Shown: positions 34,014 through 42,710, numbered from the stretch's first letter. The stretch is DNA of 64,000 nt from Streptomyces varsoviensis (GCF_000718635.1 NZ_JOBF01000014.1:124001-188000), one strand, 5' to 3'. A program made the numbers and translations. Notes: generated by a model from the sequence alone, not told the origin.

Positions 34014-35495
34014 ATGGCGAAGTTCCCCGCGGCCTTCCGGCTCCGGCCGGACGCGCCCGCCGCGACCACCACGACCCCAGCGCCCGCCGCGACCTCCACC
34101 GCGACCGCGACCGCCGGAGCGCCCTCCCGGGCGAGCTGGGCGATGGCCCTGCTCTACCTGGGCCACCTGGTCTCCATCGACTACGTGGCCTCGGCGCTGC
34201 CGGTCCTGGTGCGGGCGGGCGGCGGCTCGCTGCACCAGGTCGCCCTCTTCGGGTACGTGACGGTGCTGTGGTCCACCCGCTTCGTCATCGCCCCCGTGCT
34301 GGACCGCCTCGCGGACTGGCGGTTCTCCTACCGCCTCCAGCTCCTCGCCTTCCGGCTGCTGGTGCTGGTCGCGCTGAGCCTCCTGCTCCTCACCCGCTCC
34401 TGGCCCGCGCTGGCCGCCTGCGGCGTGGCCGTCGGGCTCTTCAGCGGCTGGGAACGCGCCGCCGGGGACGCCCTGGTCATGCGGGTGGCCCCGGCCCGGC
34501 ACCGCAGCCGGCTCTCCGCCGCCGAGTCCATGGGCATCCTGCTGGGCACCGCGATAGGCGGCGGCGTCGCCCTCACCCTCGGCTACCGGACGGCGGTGCT
34601 GCTGGTCCTGGCCATCGGGGTGGTGACGGCCGTACCGGTGCTGCTGCTGCGGGAACGGGCGGGGGCGGCGGGCGAGGAGACCGGCGCTCGGGACCGTACG
34701 GCCGTGAACGGGTCGAGCGCTCGGGATCGTACGGCCGCGGGCTCCGGCACTCCGGACCGTACGGCCGTGAACGGGTCGAGCGCTCGGGATCGTACGGCCG
34801 CAGGCTCCGGTGCTCCGGACCGTACGGCCGCGGGGGCGGGCGCCCGGCTCGTCGGGCTGCTGGCCGTCGCCGGGCTGACCCTGAACTGGCTGGGCGTCGG
34901 CCTGGCGCACAAGCTGACCTCGGTGCTCATGGTGGACCAGCACCTCTCCCCCAAGACCATCGGCGCCTTCATGGGCACGGCCGGCCTGGCCATGTCCATC
35001 GTGGGCGCGCTGCTGTGGATTCCGGTGCGCCGGCTCCCCCGCCCCCGGCTGGTGCTGGCCGTGGTCTGCGGCGAGGCGCTCTCCTGCGCTCTGCTGATCG
35101 CAGCGGCCGCGCTGCACGCGGCGCCGCTCACCCTGTTCTCGGTGCTGGTCTCGCGCGTCTCGTACGCGACCTTCTCCGCGCTCTCCACGCTGCTGGCCTT
35201 CACCCTGACGCGCCAGGACCGGCCGGCCACCCAGGTGGCGTGCTTCACGGCGATCCCGTTCCTGGTCTCGCACCTGGCGATCGCGCAGTTGGTGCCGCTG
35301 GCCGGTCCGAAGGCGCTGGGGTACCCGGCGGTGTTCGCGGGCGCCACGGTGCTCACGCTGCTCAGCGCGGTCTTCCTCGCCGAGGCGGTGCGCAGGCACC
35401 ACCGGGGCGTCGGCGCCGGTTCCGGTGTCGGTCCCGACGGCGGCGGGGGCGGGCTGCGCGCCGGGGCCGCCGCCGTGCCCGCCGCGGCGAGTTGA
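34014..35495 (+). CDS. MFS transporter (AmpG/PAT-like) with repeated central loop
   Basis: 493 residues, about 12 membrane helices. The N-terminal part ('LYLGHLVSIDYVASALPVLVRAGG', 'VTVLWSTRFVIAPVLDRLADWRFSYRLQLLAFRLLVL') resembles MFS members of the AmpG/acetyl-CoA-transporter branch. Loop 6-7 is expanded by 63-bp tandem repeats (residues about 225-272: ARDRTAVNGSSARDRTA and copies). The substrate is unknown. The start ATG 34014 is preceded by a less GC-rich leader (33958-33990, tagtatttgcatacagtatgc) that may hold the promoter. Confidence 0.85.
   Translation: MAKFPAAFRLRPDAPAATTTTPAPAATSTATATAGAPSRASWAMALLYLGHLVSIDYVASALPVLVRAGGGSLHQVALFGYVTVLWSTRFVIAPVLDRLADWRFSYRLQLLAFRLLVLVALSLLLLTRSWPALAACGVAVGLFSGWERAAGDALVMRVAPARHRSRLSAAESMGILLGTAIGGGVALTLGYRTAVLLVLAIGVVTAVPVLLLRERAGAAGEETGARDRTAVNGSSARDRTAAGSGTPDRTAVNGSSARDRTAAGSGAPDRTAAGAGARLVGLLAVAGLTLNWLGVGLAHKLTSVLMVDQHLSPKTIGAFMGTAGLAMSIVGALLWIPVRRLPRPRLVLAVVCGEALSCALLIAAAALHAAPLTLFSVLVSRVSYATFSALSTLLAFTLTRQDRPATQVACFTAIPFLVSHLAIAQLVPLAGPKALGYPAVFAGATVLTLLSAVFLAEAVRRHHRGVGAGSGVGPDGGGGGLRAGAAAVPAAAS
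34691..34833 (+). repeat. 63-bp tandem repeat in MFS gene
   Basis: Two nearly identical 63-base units (34691-34753, 34754-34816), plus a partial third starting ggaccgtacggcc, lie in the loop between helices 6 and 7. The unit is 21 codons, so the frame is preserved. Two base differences separate the copies, suggesting a recent duplication. Confidence 0.95.
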
Positions 35496-35611
35496 GCCGC
35501 GCGACCGTACGTACATACCTACGGGGCTGCTCGGCCCGCGCGCAGCGCCCCCGTCACCCGCCGGCCCCTCCCGGCATGCGGAGTTCCGGAAGACCGTAGA
35601 CGCTGGCTGCC

Positions 35612-36487
35612 ATGGTGGGACTTGCCGTGGGGTACGCCCGCGCCCCGAAGATCTGTTGCTGTGCTGTGGCCGCCGGGGTCGCCCTGGGGCCGGCGCCGCC
35701 CGCCGCGAGCGCGGATGTGCGGGGCCGGACCACCGAGATCCCCTGCGTCCAGGGCCGGTCCCGGCTGCTGAACGCCGCGATCGTCGCCGGCAACGAGCAC
35801 CCCGGAACGCCGTGGAAGATCGTCCTCCAGTCGGGCTGCGCCTACACGGTCGCCCGCCCGTACGGGAAGGTGAACGCGCTGACCGCGGTCGCCGGCGACA
35901 TCCGGATCAGTTCGCGCGGCCCGTCGGCCGCGGTGATCGCCCGTAGCCCGGGGCCGGGCACACCGCGTTTCCGGGTCCTCGAAGTGGAGACGGGCGGCCG
36001 GCTCGCCCTCGACCGCGTCACCGTGCGCGGCGGGTCCTTCGGCAGCGGCGGGGGGCTCTTCAACAACTACGGCACCCTTGCCCTCCGCCACAGCACCGTC
36101 GAGTCCAACCACGCCCGGGACTTCGGCGGCGGCATCGCCACCAACGGCGAGCGCGCCAGGACCACGCTCACGGACACGACCGTCCGGCACAACACCGCGG
36201 ACTTCGGCGGCGGCGGGCTCTTCGACAACGCCGGCACCACGACGCTCACCAGGAGCAAGGTCCTCGGGAACCGGGCGATCGGCGGGGTGGGCGGCGGAAT
36301 CCTCAACAACGGCGCGCTCAGCGTCCTCCGCCTCGACGGCTCGGCCGTCACGGGGAATCAGGCGGCCGAGACCGCCGGCGGAATCCTCAACGGGGGCCGC
36401 GTCACCGCCGTACGGTCCACGGTCACGGGCAATCGGCCGAACGACTGCACCGGCTCGCCGGTCCCGGTCCCCGGCTGTACGTCCTGA
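35612..36487 (+). CDS. Secreted right-handed beta-helix protein
   Basis: 291 residues. A signal peptide is likely (ICCCAVAAGVALGPAPPAASA, possible cleavage near residue 34). The body carries repeating Gly/Asn turns: GGGLFNNYGTLALRHSTVESNHA, GGGIATNGERARTTLTDTTVRHNTA, GGGLFDNAGTTTLTRSKVLGNRA and two later copies, the hallmark of pectate-lyase-like or Pmp-type parallel beta-helices. Five coils are visible. No catalytic residues are recognisable, so it may be a surface binding or structural protein. Alone on its strand between an MFS gene and a membrane protein. Confidence 0.75.
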   Translation: MVGLAVGYARAPKICCCAVAAGVALGPAPPAASADVRGRTTEIPCVQGRSRLLNAAIVAGNEHPGTPWKIVLQSGCAYTVARPYGKVNALTAVAGDIRISSRGPSAAVIARSPGPGTPRFRVLEVETGGRLALDRVTVRGGSFGSGGGLFNNYGTLALRHSTVESNHARDFGGGIATNGERARTTLTDTTVRHNTADFGGGGLFDNAGTTTLTRSKVLGNRAIGGVGGGILNNGALSVLRLDGSAVTGNQAAETAGGILNGGRVTAVRSTVTGNRPNDCTGSPVPVPGCTS

Positions 36488-36530
36488 CCGGGGCCGCCAG
36501 GAGGGGCCGTGCCGTCGTACGGCCGTACGC

Positions 36531-37352
36531 TCACCGCTCCCACCACGGCGGATGGACGACGCGGGTCTCGGCGACGGAGCAGGCGGTGCCGTTGACGACC
36601 TCGTGGTGGGCGAGGGACCAGCCGACGACGCCGCTGCCCTTGCGGGCCAGTTCGATCAGCCGGTCCGGCGCGCCGCCGTGGCCGGTGTCGACGGCGCAGT
36701 CGACGAGGGGCGCCCAGGAGGTGCCGTCCAGGGCGGAGGCGAAGGCGGCGACGGGCAGGACGAGGGCGGCCAGGAGCAGCGCCGCCCCCTGCTCGGCGCC
36801 GGCGAACCGCTCCCCCCAGGTGCGCGACGCCCTGGCCGGGTGGCGTCGGCGCCCACCGGGGCCGCGGCGGCCCGTCCGGTACTCGATGGTGATCCCCTGC
36901 CGCAGCAGACATGCCGTCAGCCCCGTGGCCGTTCCCCACCACGGGCCGAACAGGACGGCCATGACGATGCCGACCGCCAGCGGATTGACCGAGGCGAGGG
37001 CCAGCGCGCGCAGGGTGGCGGCCCACGAGCGGGCGCGCGGGACGGCTCCCTTCGCGGCGAAGTAGGCGAAGACCATGCGGGAGACGAGGACGGAGAGGAC
37101 GGCGGTGAACAGCGGGCTGGACAGCAGCATGCCGATGAGCACGTCGGGCCAGTTCCCCGGCTCCAGCCCGGTCAGCACCTCCGTGGCCGCTTCCCCGCCG
37201 CCCACGGTGTAGGCGATCTTCACGGCGGGCAGCGCGAGGACCGCCGCCATGAGCACCGTATGCCCGGGCCCGCCCCGCGCATCACGCTCCCGTTCCCGTT
37301 CCCGTACGGGCGCGGAAGCCGAGCCGTCCGACACGGACGCGCTATCCGCCAC
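36531..37352 (-). CDS. Uncharacterised multi-pass membrane protein
   Basis: 273 residues. The N-terminus is charged (RERERERDARGG). About five hydrophobic segments follow (TVLMAAVLALPAVKIAYTVG, LIGMLLSSPLFTAVLSVLVSRMVFAYF, SVNPLAVGIVMAVLFGPWWGTATGL, AALLLAALVLPVAAFASAL), then a soluble end with 'LVDCAVDTGHGGAPDRLIELARKGSG' and terminal WWER. I do not recognise the family. It diverges from the small Lys-rich secreted protein across a 398-base gap. Confidence 0.6.
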   Translation of the reverse strand: MADSASVSDGSASAPVRERERERDARGGPGHTVLMAAVLALPAVKIAYTVGGGEAATEVLTGLEPGNWPDVLIGMLLSSPLFTAVLSVLVSRMVFAYFAAKGAVPRARSWAATLRALALASVNPLAVGIVMAVLFGPWWGTATGLTACLLRQGITIEYRTGRRGPGGRRRHPARASRTWGERFAGAEQGAALLLAALVLPVAAFASALDGTSWAPLVDCAVDTGHGGAPDRLIELARKGSGVVGWSLAHHEVVNGTACSVAETRVVHPPWWER

Positions 37353-37750
37353 CCTCAGCGCCCGCCCACGCCGACGCGAGCCCCGCCCGATGACGAGACA
37401 TCAGCGGCCCGGCACAAGCAACACAACAAAGAGCCCATGCCCCATAGTGCGAACGCCCCCCACCCCCACGCCACCGCGGTTCCCCCGTACGAACCCCCTC
37501 TCCCCGGCCCGGCCCACGGCGGACGGCGCCCCGTCACCGTGACCTCCCCGGTCCGCCGCCTACCGCACAGATCGGAGTGGGTGTCAAGAGTGTGGGGGCT
37601 CAGGTGGTTTGGGGGGTTGGGCGCATCGGGTGGGGGGTGGGGAGGGCCTAGCATCCGGGGCAGGCGTCGTCGGCATGCACATGGCGGCGGCGCGGTCGCA
37701 GCCGGGGCCGTTGGGGCCTGGGCGTACATCGGATGGAGGGGTTCGAGCAT
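37353..37750. other. 398-base divergent intergenic region
   Basis: No supportable gene. Sequence is moderately GC-rich with C-runs (37440-37500) and a G-rich purine stretch (37595-37650). It must contain the promoters of the two divergent genes; none was identified. Confidence 0.4.
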
Positions 37751-38113
37751 ATGCGTAGTTTCAGCCGCGTGATCGCGTCCGTGGCCGTCGGGGTGGTGGC
37801 CGTGACCGGGCCGGTGGCCGTCGGGGCGGGGGCGGCGAGTGCCGCGCCGCGGGTCGCCGTCACGGCGGAGGCACCGGCGCCGGTGGCCGCGCCGGTGGTG
37901 ACGGCCGCCGGGAAGGTTCGCTGCAATCCGGCGAAGCTCATGCACCAGGCGAAGGTGTACCAGGAGAAGTCCGACACGTATAAGGCCAAGGCGCGGCACG
38001 AGATGCTGCTGGGGCATAAGAAGAAGGCCATCGCCTACAAGAAGAAGGCGCGGGCCTACGACAAGAAGGCGACGGCCTACCGCGCCAAGGCGAAGCGGTG
38101 CAGCGACGCCTGA
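37751..38113 (+). CDS. Small secreted Lys/Ala/Tyr-repeat protein
   Basis: 120 residues from ATG 37751; GGAGGG is 10 bases upstream, and an in-frame ATG at 37733 has no RBS. A Sec signal is clear (MRSFSRVIASVAVGVVAV, cleavage near AASAAP). The mature C-terminus, from about residue 55, is a basic helix with a repeating A-Y-x-x-K-A-x-A pattern (AIAYKKKARAYDKKATAYRAKAKRC) bounded by two cysteines. It is probably a cationic amphipathic helix. I recognise no family; DNA-, polyanion- or cell-wall-binding are possibilities only. The stop codon is in the first of four downstream tandem repeats. Confidence 0.75.
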   Translation: MRSFSRVIASVAVGVVAVTGPVAVGAGAASAAPRVAVTAEAPAPVAAPVVTAAGKVRCNPAKLMHQAKVYQEKSDTYKAKARHEMLLGHKKKAIAYKKKARAYDKKATAYRAKAKRCSDA

Positions 38114-38206
38114 CGGGAGCGGGGAGCGGCGCCTGACGGGGGCAGGGGGGCGACTCCTGACGGGAGCGGGGAGCGGCGCCTGACGGGAGCAGGGACCTCC
38201 CGTCAG
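38109..38206 (+). repeat. Four tandem units after the Lys-rich protein gene
   Basis: The unit gcctgacgggagcggggagcg and variants repeat four times with a 23-27-base period (starts at about 38109, 38132, 38155, 38178). The first copy holds the TGA stop of the gene, and the last forms the left arm of the terminator hairpin. Multiple left arms for one right arm is unusual. Confidence 0.85.
38180..38206. terminator. Hairpin at the end of the tandem array
   Basis: A 10-bp perfect stem ctgacgggag (38180-38189) / ctcccgtcag (38197-38206) and 7-base loop, between convergent genes. Confidence 0.75.
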
Positions 38207-38219
38207 CCGCCTGCGGCGG

Positions 38220-39185
38220 TCAGGGGCGGGCGGCTTCTTCCCCGAGAGCCACCGTCCGCTCCCCCGGCGTGAAGGCGTGGAAGGACTGTTCCCAGGTCGC
38301 GGCGGGCCAGTGGTGGATCACGCGGCCCTCGGCGGGCCGGTATTCGGCCGTGTAGACCGTGCCGAGCCCCACGTCGTACGCGTACTGGTACAGCGGCGGG
38401 CGCAGCATCGCGGCGGCGTCGACGCCGTGCGCGCGTACGGCCGCCCGCATAGTGGCCAGCCGCTCCTGGGTCCGCGTGAACCGCTCGTGCTCCTCGGCCA
38501 CCGGGAGGTTCTGATGGTTGGCCGCGCAGGCGTCGGGCGCCTCGGTGAGCGGGATGTCGGGGCCCACGTACACCGTCACGGCGCGTTCGGCGTCGACCAG
38601 CGTGATGTTCTGCGGGATGCCGACCGGTATCCCGCGCAGCGCGGCGACCGCCTCGCCGACCGTGTCACAGGTCTCCAGGAGATAGCGCAGCACGATGAGG
38701 ACGCTGAAGCCGGTCCCGTGCACGTACCGGCCGCCGAAGGTGAGGGAGACGGCGAGCCCGGCGTCGTTCATCCCGTCCAGCAGCCCCCACCCCTCCTCCA
38801 GCGTCCCGATCACGGGGCGCAGGAAGCGGGAGGAGGCGATGGTGCCTTCGCACCGCGCCGGCTCGAAGTCGTAGTTGCGCAGCAGGACGCCCGGCGCGCC
38901 GGCCTGCGTGCAGCCGGAGAAGAACGGCCGCAGCGCGGCGTGCGTCAGGTACGTCTCGCCGCCCGCGCGGTCCATCTGGCCGGCGAGCCGGTCGAGCACC
39001 GGAACCAGTTCCGGCAGGTGTGTCTCGAAGAGCCGCCGGGCCCTCGCCGCCCCCGCCGCCGTACGTCCCTCCTCGCTGAGCCAGCCCTTGGCGGCCGGCC
39101 ACCGCCCCTGGACATGGGCCGCCCAGCGGCCGTCGGTGCCGTCGCCGACCTCGATCGCCCGGAAGGTCTTGTGCTGTCGCGGCAT
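38220..39185 (-). CDS. C45-type autoproteolytic Ntn hydrolase / acyltransferase-like protein
   Basis: 321 residues from ATG 39185. The likely self-cleavage nucleophile is C92 in FFSGCTQAGAPG, followed by the typical core LLRNYDFEP, GTLEEGWGLLDGMNDAGLAVSLTFGG, QNITLVDAERAVTVYVGP and NHQNLP. This is the arrangement of the acyl-CoA:6-aminopenicillanate acyltransferase (C45) group. A 91-residue N-terminal segment would be the pro-part. In bacteria such proteins are generally amidases or peptidases of unknown substrate. There is no signal peptide. A GGAGAGGGAGAGG stretch precedes the start. Confidence 0.82.
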   Translation of the reverse strand: MPRQHKTFRAIEVGDGTDGRWAAHVQGRWPAAKGWLSEEGRTAAGAARARRLFETHLPELVPVLDRLAGQMDRAGGETYLTHAALRPFFSGCTQAGAPGVLLRNYDFEPARCEGTIASSRFLRPVIGTLEEGWGLLDGMNDAGLAVSLTFGGRYVHGTGFSVLIVLRYLLETCDTVGEAVAALRGIPVGIPQNITLVDAERAVTVYVGPDIPLTEAPDACAANHQNLPVAEEHERFTRTQERLATMRAAVRAHGVDAAAMLRPPLYQYAYDVGLGTVYTAEYRPAEGRVIHHWPAATWEQSFHAFTPGERTVALGEEAARP

Positions 39186-39411
39186 GCCTCTCCCTCTCCC
39201 CATCCCCTGCTCGTTCGCCCGCTCGCCCAGGCCGCAGCCGTCGCCGGCTCGGCCGTACGCCGCGCAACCTAGCCGAAATCGGCGGCGAATTACCAGGTCA
39301 GGGCGGGGAGGCGGGCCGCTCGCCGCACCGGCCGCCCGGCGTTCCGGAATTGTGCGTGCCGGAAGGGTTGACGCGGTCATGCCCAGGCGGGGACATTGAC
39401 GCCGCACGGTA

Positions 39412-39424
39412 AGGAAGGTTTCCT
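39412..39424 (+). promoter_or_regulatory. Palindromic operator upstream of GH75 chitosanase
   Basis: aggaaggtttcct differs at one position from the AGGAAANTTTCCT palindrome I recall being described before actinomycete chitosanase genes and bound by the CsnR repressor. It lies 16 bases before the ATG, between a TTGACG (39396-39401) and the RBS, a position suited to repression. The consensus is from memory. Confidence 0.55.
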
Positions 39425-39440
39425 AACAGAAGGATCCCCC

Positions 39441-40157
39441 ATGCGTACACGCACCCTCGCCGTCGGCATCGCCGCCGCGGCCACCGCTCTCGCCGTCATC
39501 CCCGCCGCCGCCCAGGCCCACAACGCGCCGTCCGGCGGGAGCGCGAAGCCCGCCGCTCACGGGCTCCAGGAGGGCTCGGTCAGCGCGGCGGCGCTGCTGG
39601 CCAAGGTCAACGGCTGCAAACAGATATCCAAGGGCAAGTACCGTACGGACGAGGAGACTTCGGCCACCGTTCCGGTCTGCGAGAAGACCGGCGCCGTGTA
39701 CTGGAAGGCCGACATGGACGTCGACTGCGACGGCCAGGTCACGTCGAAGTGCAACAAGCAGACCGACCCGTGGTTCCAGGACGACACCTACTACCACACC
39801 TCCGACGACAAGCCCCTCAACGCCGAGAAGCTGCCGTACGTCGTCGTCCCGAGCGTCAGCGGGATCTGGGACTACACCAAGTCGGGCATCAAGGGCGGCG
39901 GCGTGGTGGCCGTGATCTACAACAACCAGGTCGAGTACGCGGTCGTCGGCGACACCGGGCCCGACAAGATCATCGGCGAGGCGTCGTACGCCGCCGCCAA
40001 GGGGCTCGGCATCGACCCCGACCCGAAGACCGGCGGCGCCGAGTCCGGCGTCACCTACATCCTCTTCAAGAACTCGCAGGCCAGCCCGATCGAGAGCCAC
40101 AGCGACGCCGTGCGGCGCGGCGACGAACTGGCGAAGAAGTTCGTCGCCGCCAACTGA
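39441..40157 (+). CDS. Secreted GH75-type chitosanase
   Basis: 238 residues with a Sec signal (MRTRTLAVGIAAAATALAVIPAAAQA). The mature protein has the GH75 pattern: VYWKADMDVDCDGQ, NKQTDPWFQDDTYYH, LPYVVVPSVSGIWDY and VVAVIYNNQVEYAVVGDTGPDKIIGEASYAAAKGLGI. GH75 enzymes cleave chitosan by inversion; D and E residues in the DVDCDG and GDTGPDKIIGE stretches are likely acid/base candidates. It is preceded by AAGGA and a probable repressor operator, and followed by a 15-bp hairpin. Confidence 0.88.
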   Translation: MRTRTLAVGIAAAATALAVIPAAAQAHNAPSGGSAKPAAHGLQEGSVSAAALLAKVNGCKQISKGKYRTDEETSATVPVCEKTGAVYWKADMDVDCDGQVTSKCNKQTDPWFQDDTYYHTSDDKPLNAEKLPYVVVPSVSGIWDYTKSGIKGGGVVAVIYNNQVEYAVVGDTGPDKIIGEASYAAAKGLGIDPDPKTGGAESGVTYILFKNSQASPIESHSDAVRRGDELAKKFVAAN

Positions 40158-40184
40158 CCGCGGGGGCCCGGTATATGACGCCTT

Positions 40185-40220
40185 GGCCCGCCCGTACGCA
40201 TCCGCGCGTACGGGCGGGCC
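40185..40220. terminator. Bidirectional hairpin
   Basis: A perfect 15-bp stem (40185-40199 with 40206-40220), loop 6 bases, between the chitosanase (+) and the epoxide-hydrolase-like gene (-). The arms contain cgtacg. Confidence 0.85.
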
Positions 40221-40270
40221 CGCCTTACCGATAGGCCGTCAGGTGACGCACCATCAGCATCTACCGGACG

Positions 40271-41278
40271 TCAACTCTGCGTCTTCTCAAGCCAATCCGT
40301 CAGCATGTCGTTGACCTCCTCCGGGCGCTCCTGCTGGATCCAGTGGCCGCAGCCGTCGAGCACGCGGGACGTGACCAGGCCGGGCAGCGTGTGCGGGAAC
40401 GCGGCGATCGCGTCGGCCATCCACGTGGTGGAGGAGTCGAGCCCGCCGCCGATGAAGAGCGAGGGCTGCGCGATGGGTGCGCCGTCCCAGGCCGCGAGGT
40501 CCGACCAGTCCCGGTCGACGTTGCGGTACCGGCCCAGCGCCCCGGCCATCCCGGTCCGCTCGAACTCGCCCGCGTAGACGTCGAGATCGGCCTCGGTGAG
40601 CCAGGAGGGCCGGACGCCCTGGGGGAAGCGGTCGCGGAGCCGCCCGCCCTCGGGGACGAAGAAGAGACTGCCCGCGGCGCCCTCCGACTCCTTCGGCATC
40701 GTGTCCGCCGACAGCCCTGCGTAGAACCCGGCGAGCCAGCCGCGCACGTCGGCCTCGATCTCCGCCTCGGCCCGGCCCGGCCGCTGGAAGTAGCTGACGT
40801 AGAACTCCTCGTCCCCGCCCATCATCGCGAAGGCGTCGGTCGGCCGCGGGCCGCCGCGGGGCGCGTACGGGACGCTGAGCATTCCCACGGCCGTGAAGAC
40901 ATCGGGCCGCAGCAGCGCAGTGTTGACGGCGATCGTCGAGCCCCAGTCGTGGCCGACAACGGTCGCGTGCTCCTCGCCGAGGGCGCGCACGACCGCGACG
41001 TTGTCGGCGACATGGGCCAGCATCCGGTACGCCTCGACCTCGGCGGGCTTCGACGAGCGGCCGTAGCCGCGCACGTCGATGGCGACCGCGCGGTAGCCCG
41101 CGGCGGCGAGGGCGGGGAGCTGGTGGCGCCACGAGTACCAGGACTCGGGGAAGCCGTGGACCAGGAGGACCAGCGGGCCGGCGCCCTGCTCCACGAGATG
41201 GATACGGCCCTCCGGGACATCCACCAGCCGGTGCCGTACGTCCAGCGCCGGCGTGGCGGGTGTGGCGGGCTGCGGCAT
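40271..41278 (-). CDS. Alpha/beta hydrolase, epoxide-hydrolase-like
   Basis: 335 residues. Motifs: oxyanion HGFPESWYSWRHQLPALAAAGYRAVAIDVRGYGRSSKP, nucleophile aspartate in VVGHDWGS, cap domain with tyrosines (FYVSYFQRPG, FYAGL), and the catalytic histidine in DGCGHWIQQERPEEVN. This is the soluble epoxide hydrolase pattern. It would hydrolyse epoxides to diols; haloalkane dehalogenases are related, but the HGFPE and GHDWG motifs favour an epoxide hydrolase. No close operon partner. Confidence 0.85.
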   Translation of the reverse strand: MPQPATPATPALDVRHRLVDVPEGRIHLVEQGAGPLVLLVHGFPESWYSWRHQLPALAAAGYRAVAIDVRGYGRSSKPAEVEAYRMLAHVADNVAVVRALGEEHATVVGHDWGSTIAVNTALLRPDVFTAVGMLSVPYAPRGGPRPTDAFAMMGGDEEFYVSYFQRPGRAEAEIEADVRGWLAGFYAGLSADTMPKESEGAAGSLFFVPEGGRLRDRFPQGVRPSWLTEADLDVYAGEFERTGMAGALGRYRNVDRDWSDLAAWDGAPIAQPSLFIGGGLDSSTTWMADAIAAFPHTLPGLVTSRVLDGCGHWIQQERPEEVNDMLTDWLEKTQS

Positions 41279-41330
41279 GGTGTCCTCCGGTTGGCGCTGA
41301 ACGGTCGTCGGGTCGGTGTGTGCGGGCGGA

Positions 41331-41460
41331 CGGGTGGTTGGGCGGATGGGCGCCCGTATGTGCGTACGTCCGTCAGCCGCGTCCGCGTCACGCGGGGAGG
41401 GGCCCATACGCCCGTACGTTCATACGTCCGTATCTCCGTATGTCCGCATAGGGAGCCTCG
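41331..41460. repeat. CGTAYG-rich interspersed repeats upstream of hydrolase gene
   Basis: About eight cgtatg/cgtacg motifs in 130 bases (e.g. cgtatgtgcgtacgtccg, ccatacgcccgtacg). No gene is apparent. It resembles the clusters near 5480 and 23450. Confidence 0.6.
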
Positions 41461-41819
41461 CGGCTCGGCCCCGCGCCCTCCCCCTCGATCATGCGTGCCC
41501 GCCGCGCCGACGGCGAGGGAAATTGCCGCCGCAGCAAATTTTCCGTGATCGCCCGCGCCGCCGACCCTTCGCCCTCCTCACCCCGATGACCTGCGATCTC
41601 TTCCATACCCTTCCGGCGCGACCGGGGAGCGCGAAGCATGACGGTCCAGCAATCCCCGTCCGCCCCGCCGGGCTTCGGCCGCCCCACGGACACGACCGGC
41701 ACCCGAGAGCCGTCACCCTGTTTGTGAATTGCTTCACACCAGACCCTTGGCCGGGCCCATGACTTCGTGCTGAGATGCGGACAGGTTTCCAGCTCGACGG
41801 CGCGCTTGGGGAGGGCACT

Positions 41820-42623
41820 GTGGCGGATACCGCCATGCGGGATTCTGGGTTGTCCGAGCCGGAAGGATCACATCCTCCCGGAGGCGATCCGCTCGAACGG
41901 GCGGTATGGAGACTGCGCTCACGCGCCTGCTGGGACGACGCCGCCGCCCTCCTCGCGCCGCGCGCCGAGACGGAGCCGGAGCCCGCGCTGCGGCGCGCCC
42001 GGGTACTGATCGAACGCTGCATGTTCACGGCGTCGGGCTGGGAGGCCGCCGCCGACGCACTGCGCTCGGCGGAGGCGCTGGCCGACGACGACGAGACGCG
42101 CGGGGCGGCGGCCTGCGAGCGCGGCAGCCTGGCGTACGCGTCCACACTGTTCGGGGTGCGGGACCGCGCCGACGAGGCCCGTTCCGCACTGGGCCGCGCG
42201 GCGGCCCTGCTGCGGCCCGGCTCGCCGACCCGCCCGCTGCTCGACTTCCGGCGCGGCCTGATCGCCCAGCACCTGTCCCGGAACCCGGCCGGCGCGTCGG
42301 CCGCCTTCCAGCGCGCCCACGCGGGCGCCACCGCCCACGGTCACCGGCTGCTGCTCTCCTCCACCTGGCGGCACGTGGCGGCCATGGCGGAAGAGGACGG
42401 CAGACTGGCCGAGGCGCGGCACGGCTTCGCCGAATCCCTGCGCATACGGGAGGAGTTGGGCTACCTGATCGGCATCGCCCCGGCCCTGGCCTCCCTGGCC
42501 GAGGTCGAGCCCGACGCCGACGAGGCGGCCCGGCTGCGGGAGGAGGCGCGCCGCCTCGTGCATCTCCTCGGCGGTGTGCCGTCGTGGCTCGCGAAGCGGC
42601 TGGAGGAGACGGCGGCGGAGTGA
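41820..42623 (+). CDS. TPR-like helical-repeat protein, conserved in actinomycetes
   Basis: 267 residues from GTG 41820, with GGGGAGGG 4 bases upstream; an ATG at 41775 in frame is less well supported. After a short acidic leader, helices of TPR type repeat: ERAVWRLRSRACWDDAAALLAP, AADALRSAEALADDDETRGAAACERGSLAY, ADEARSALGRAAALL and EARHGFAESLRIREELGYLIGIAPALASLAEVEPD. It probably mediates protein contacts. No enzymatic motif. The specific role is unknown; flanks give no hint. Confidence 0.75.
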   Translation: MADTAMRDSGLSEPEGSHPPGGDPLERAVWRLRSRACWDDAAALLAPRAETEPEPALRRARVLIERCMFTASGWEAAADALRSAEALADDDETRGAAACERGSLAYASTLFGVRDRADEARSALGRAAALLRPGSPTRPLLDFRRGLIAQHLSRNPAGASAAFQRAHAGATAHGHRLLLSSTWRHVAAMAEEDGRLAEARHGFAESLRIREELGYLIGIAPALASLAEVEPDADEAARLREEARRLVHLLGGVPSWLAKRLEETAAE

Positions 42624-42710
42624 CGGGGGCCTCGCGGCCGGCAGAGGAGTGACGCGGGCCGGGCGGGCGGCGCCGGCGCGAGACCAGTGGCCGTCCGGGC
42701 GGCCCCGGCG

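Noticed and set aside
37733..37750. Start of the Lys-rich protein at ATG 37733
   Set aside because: No Shine-Dalgarno precedes it, while GGAGGG lies 10 bases before ATG 37751, which also begins a normal signal peptide.
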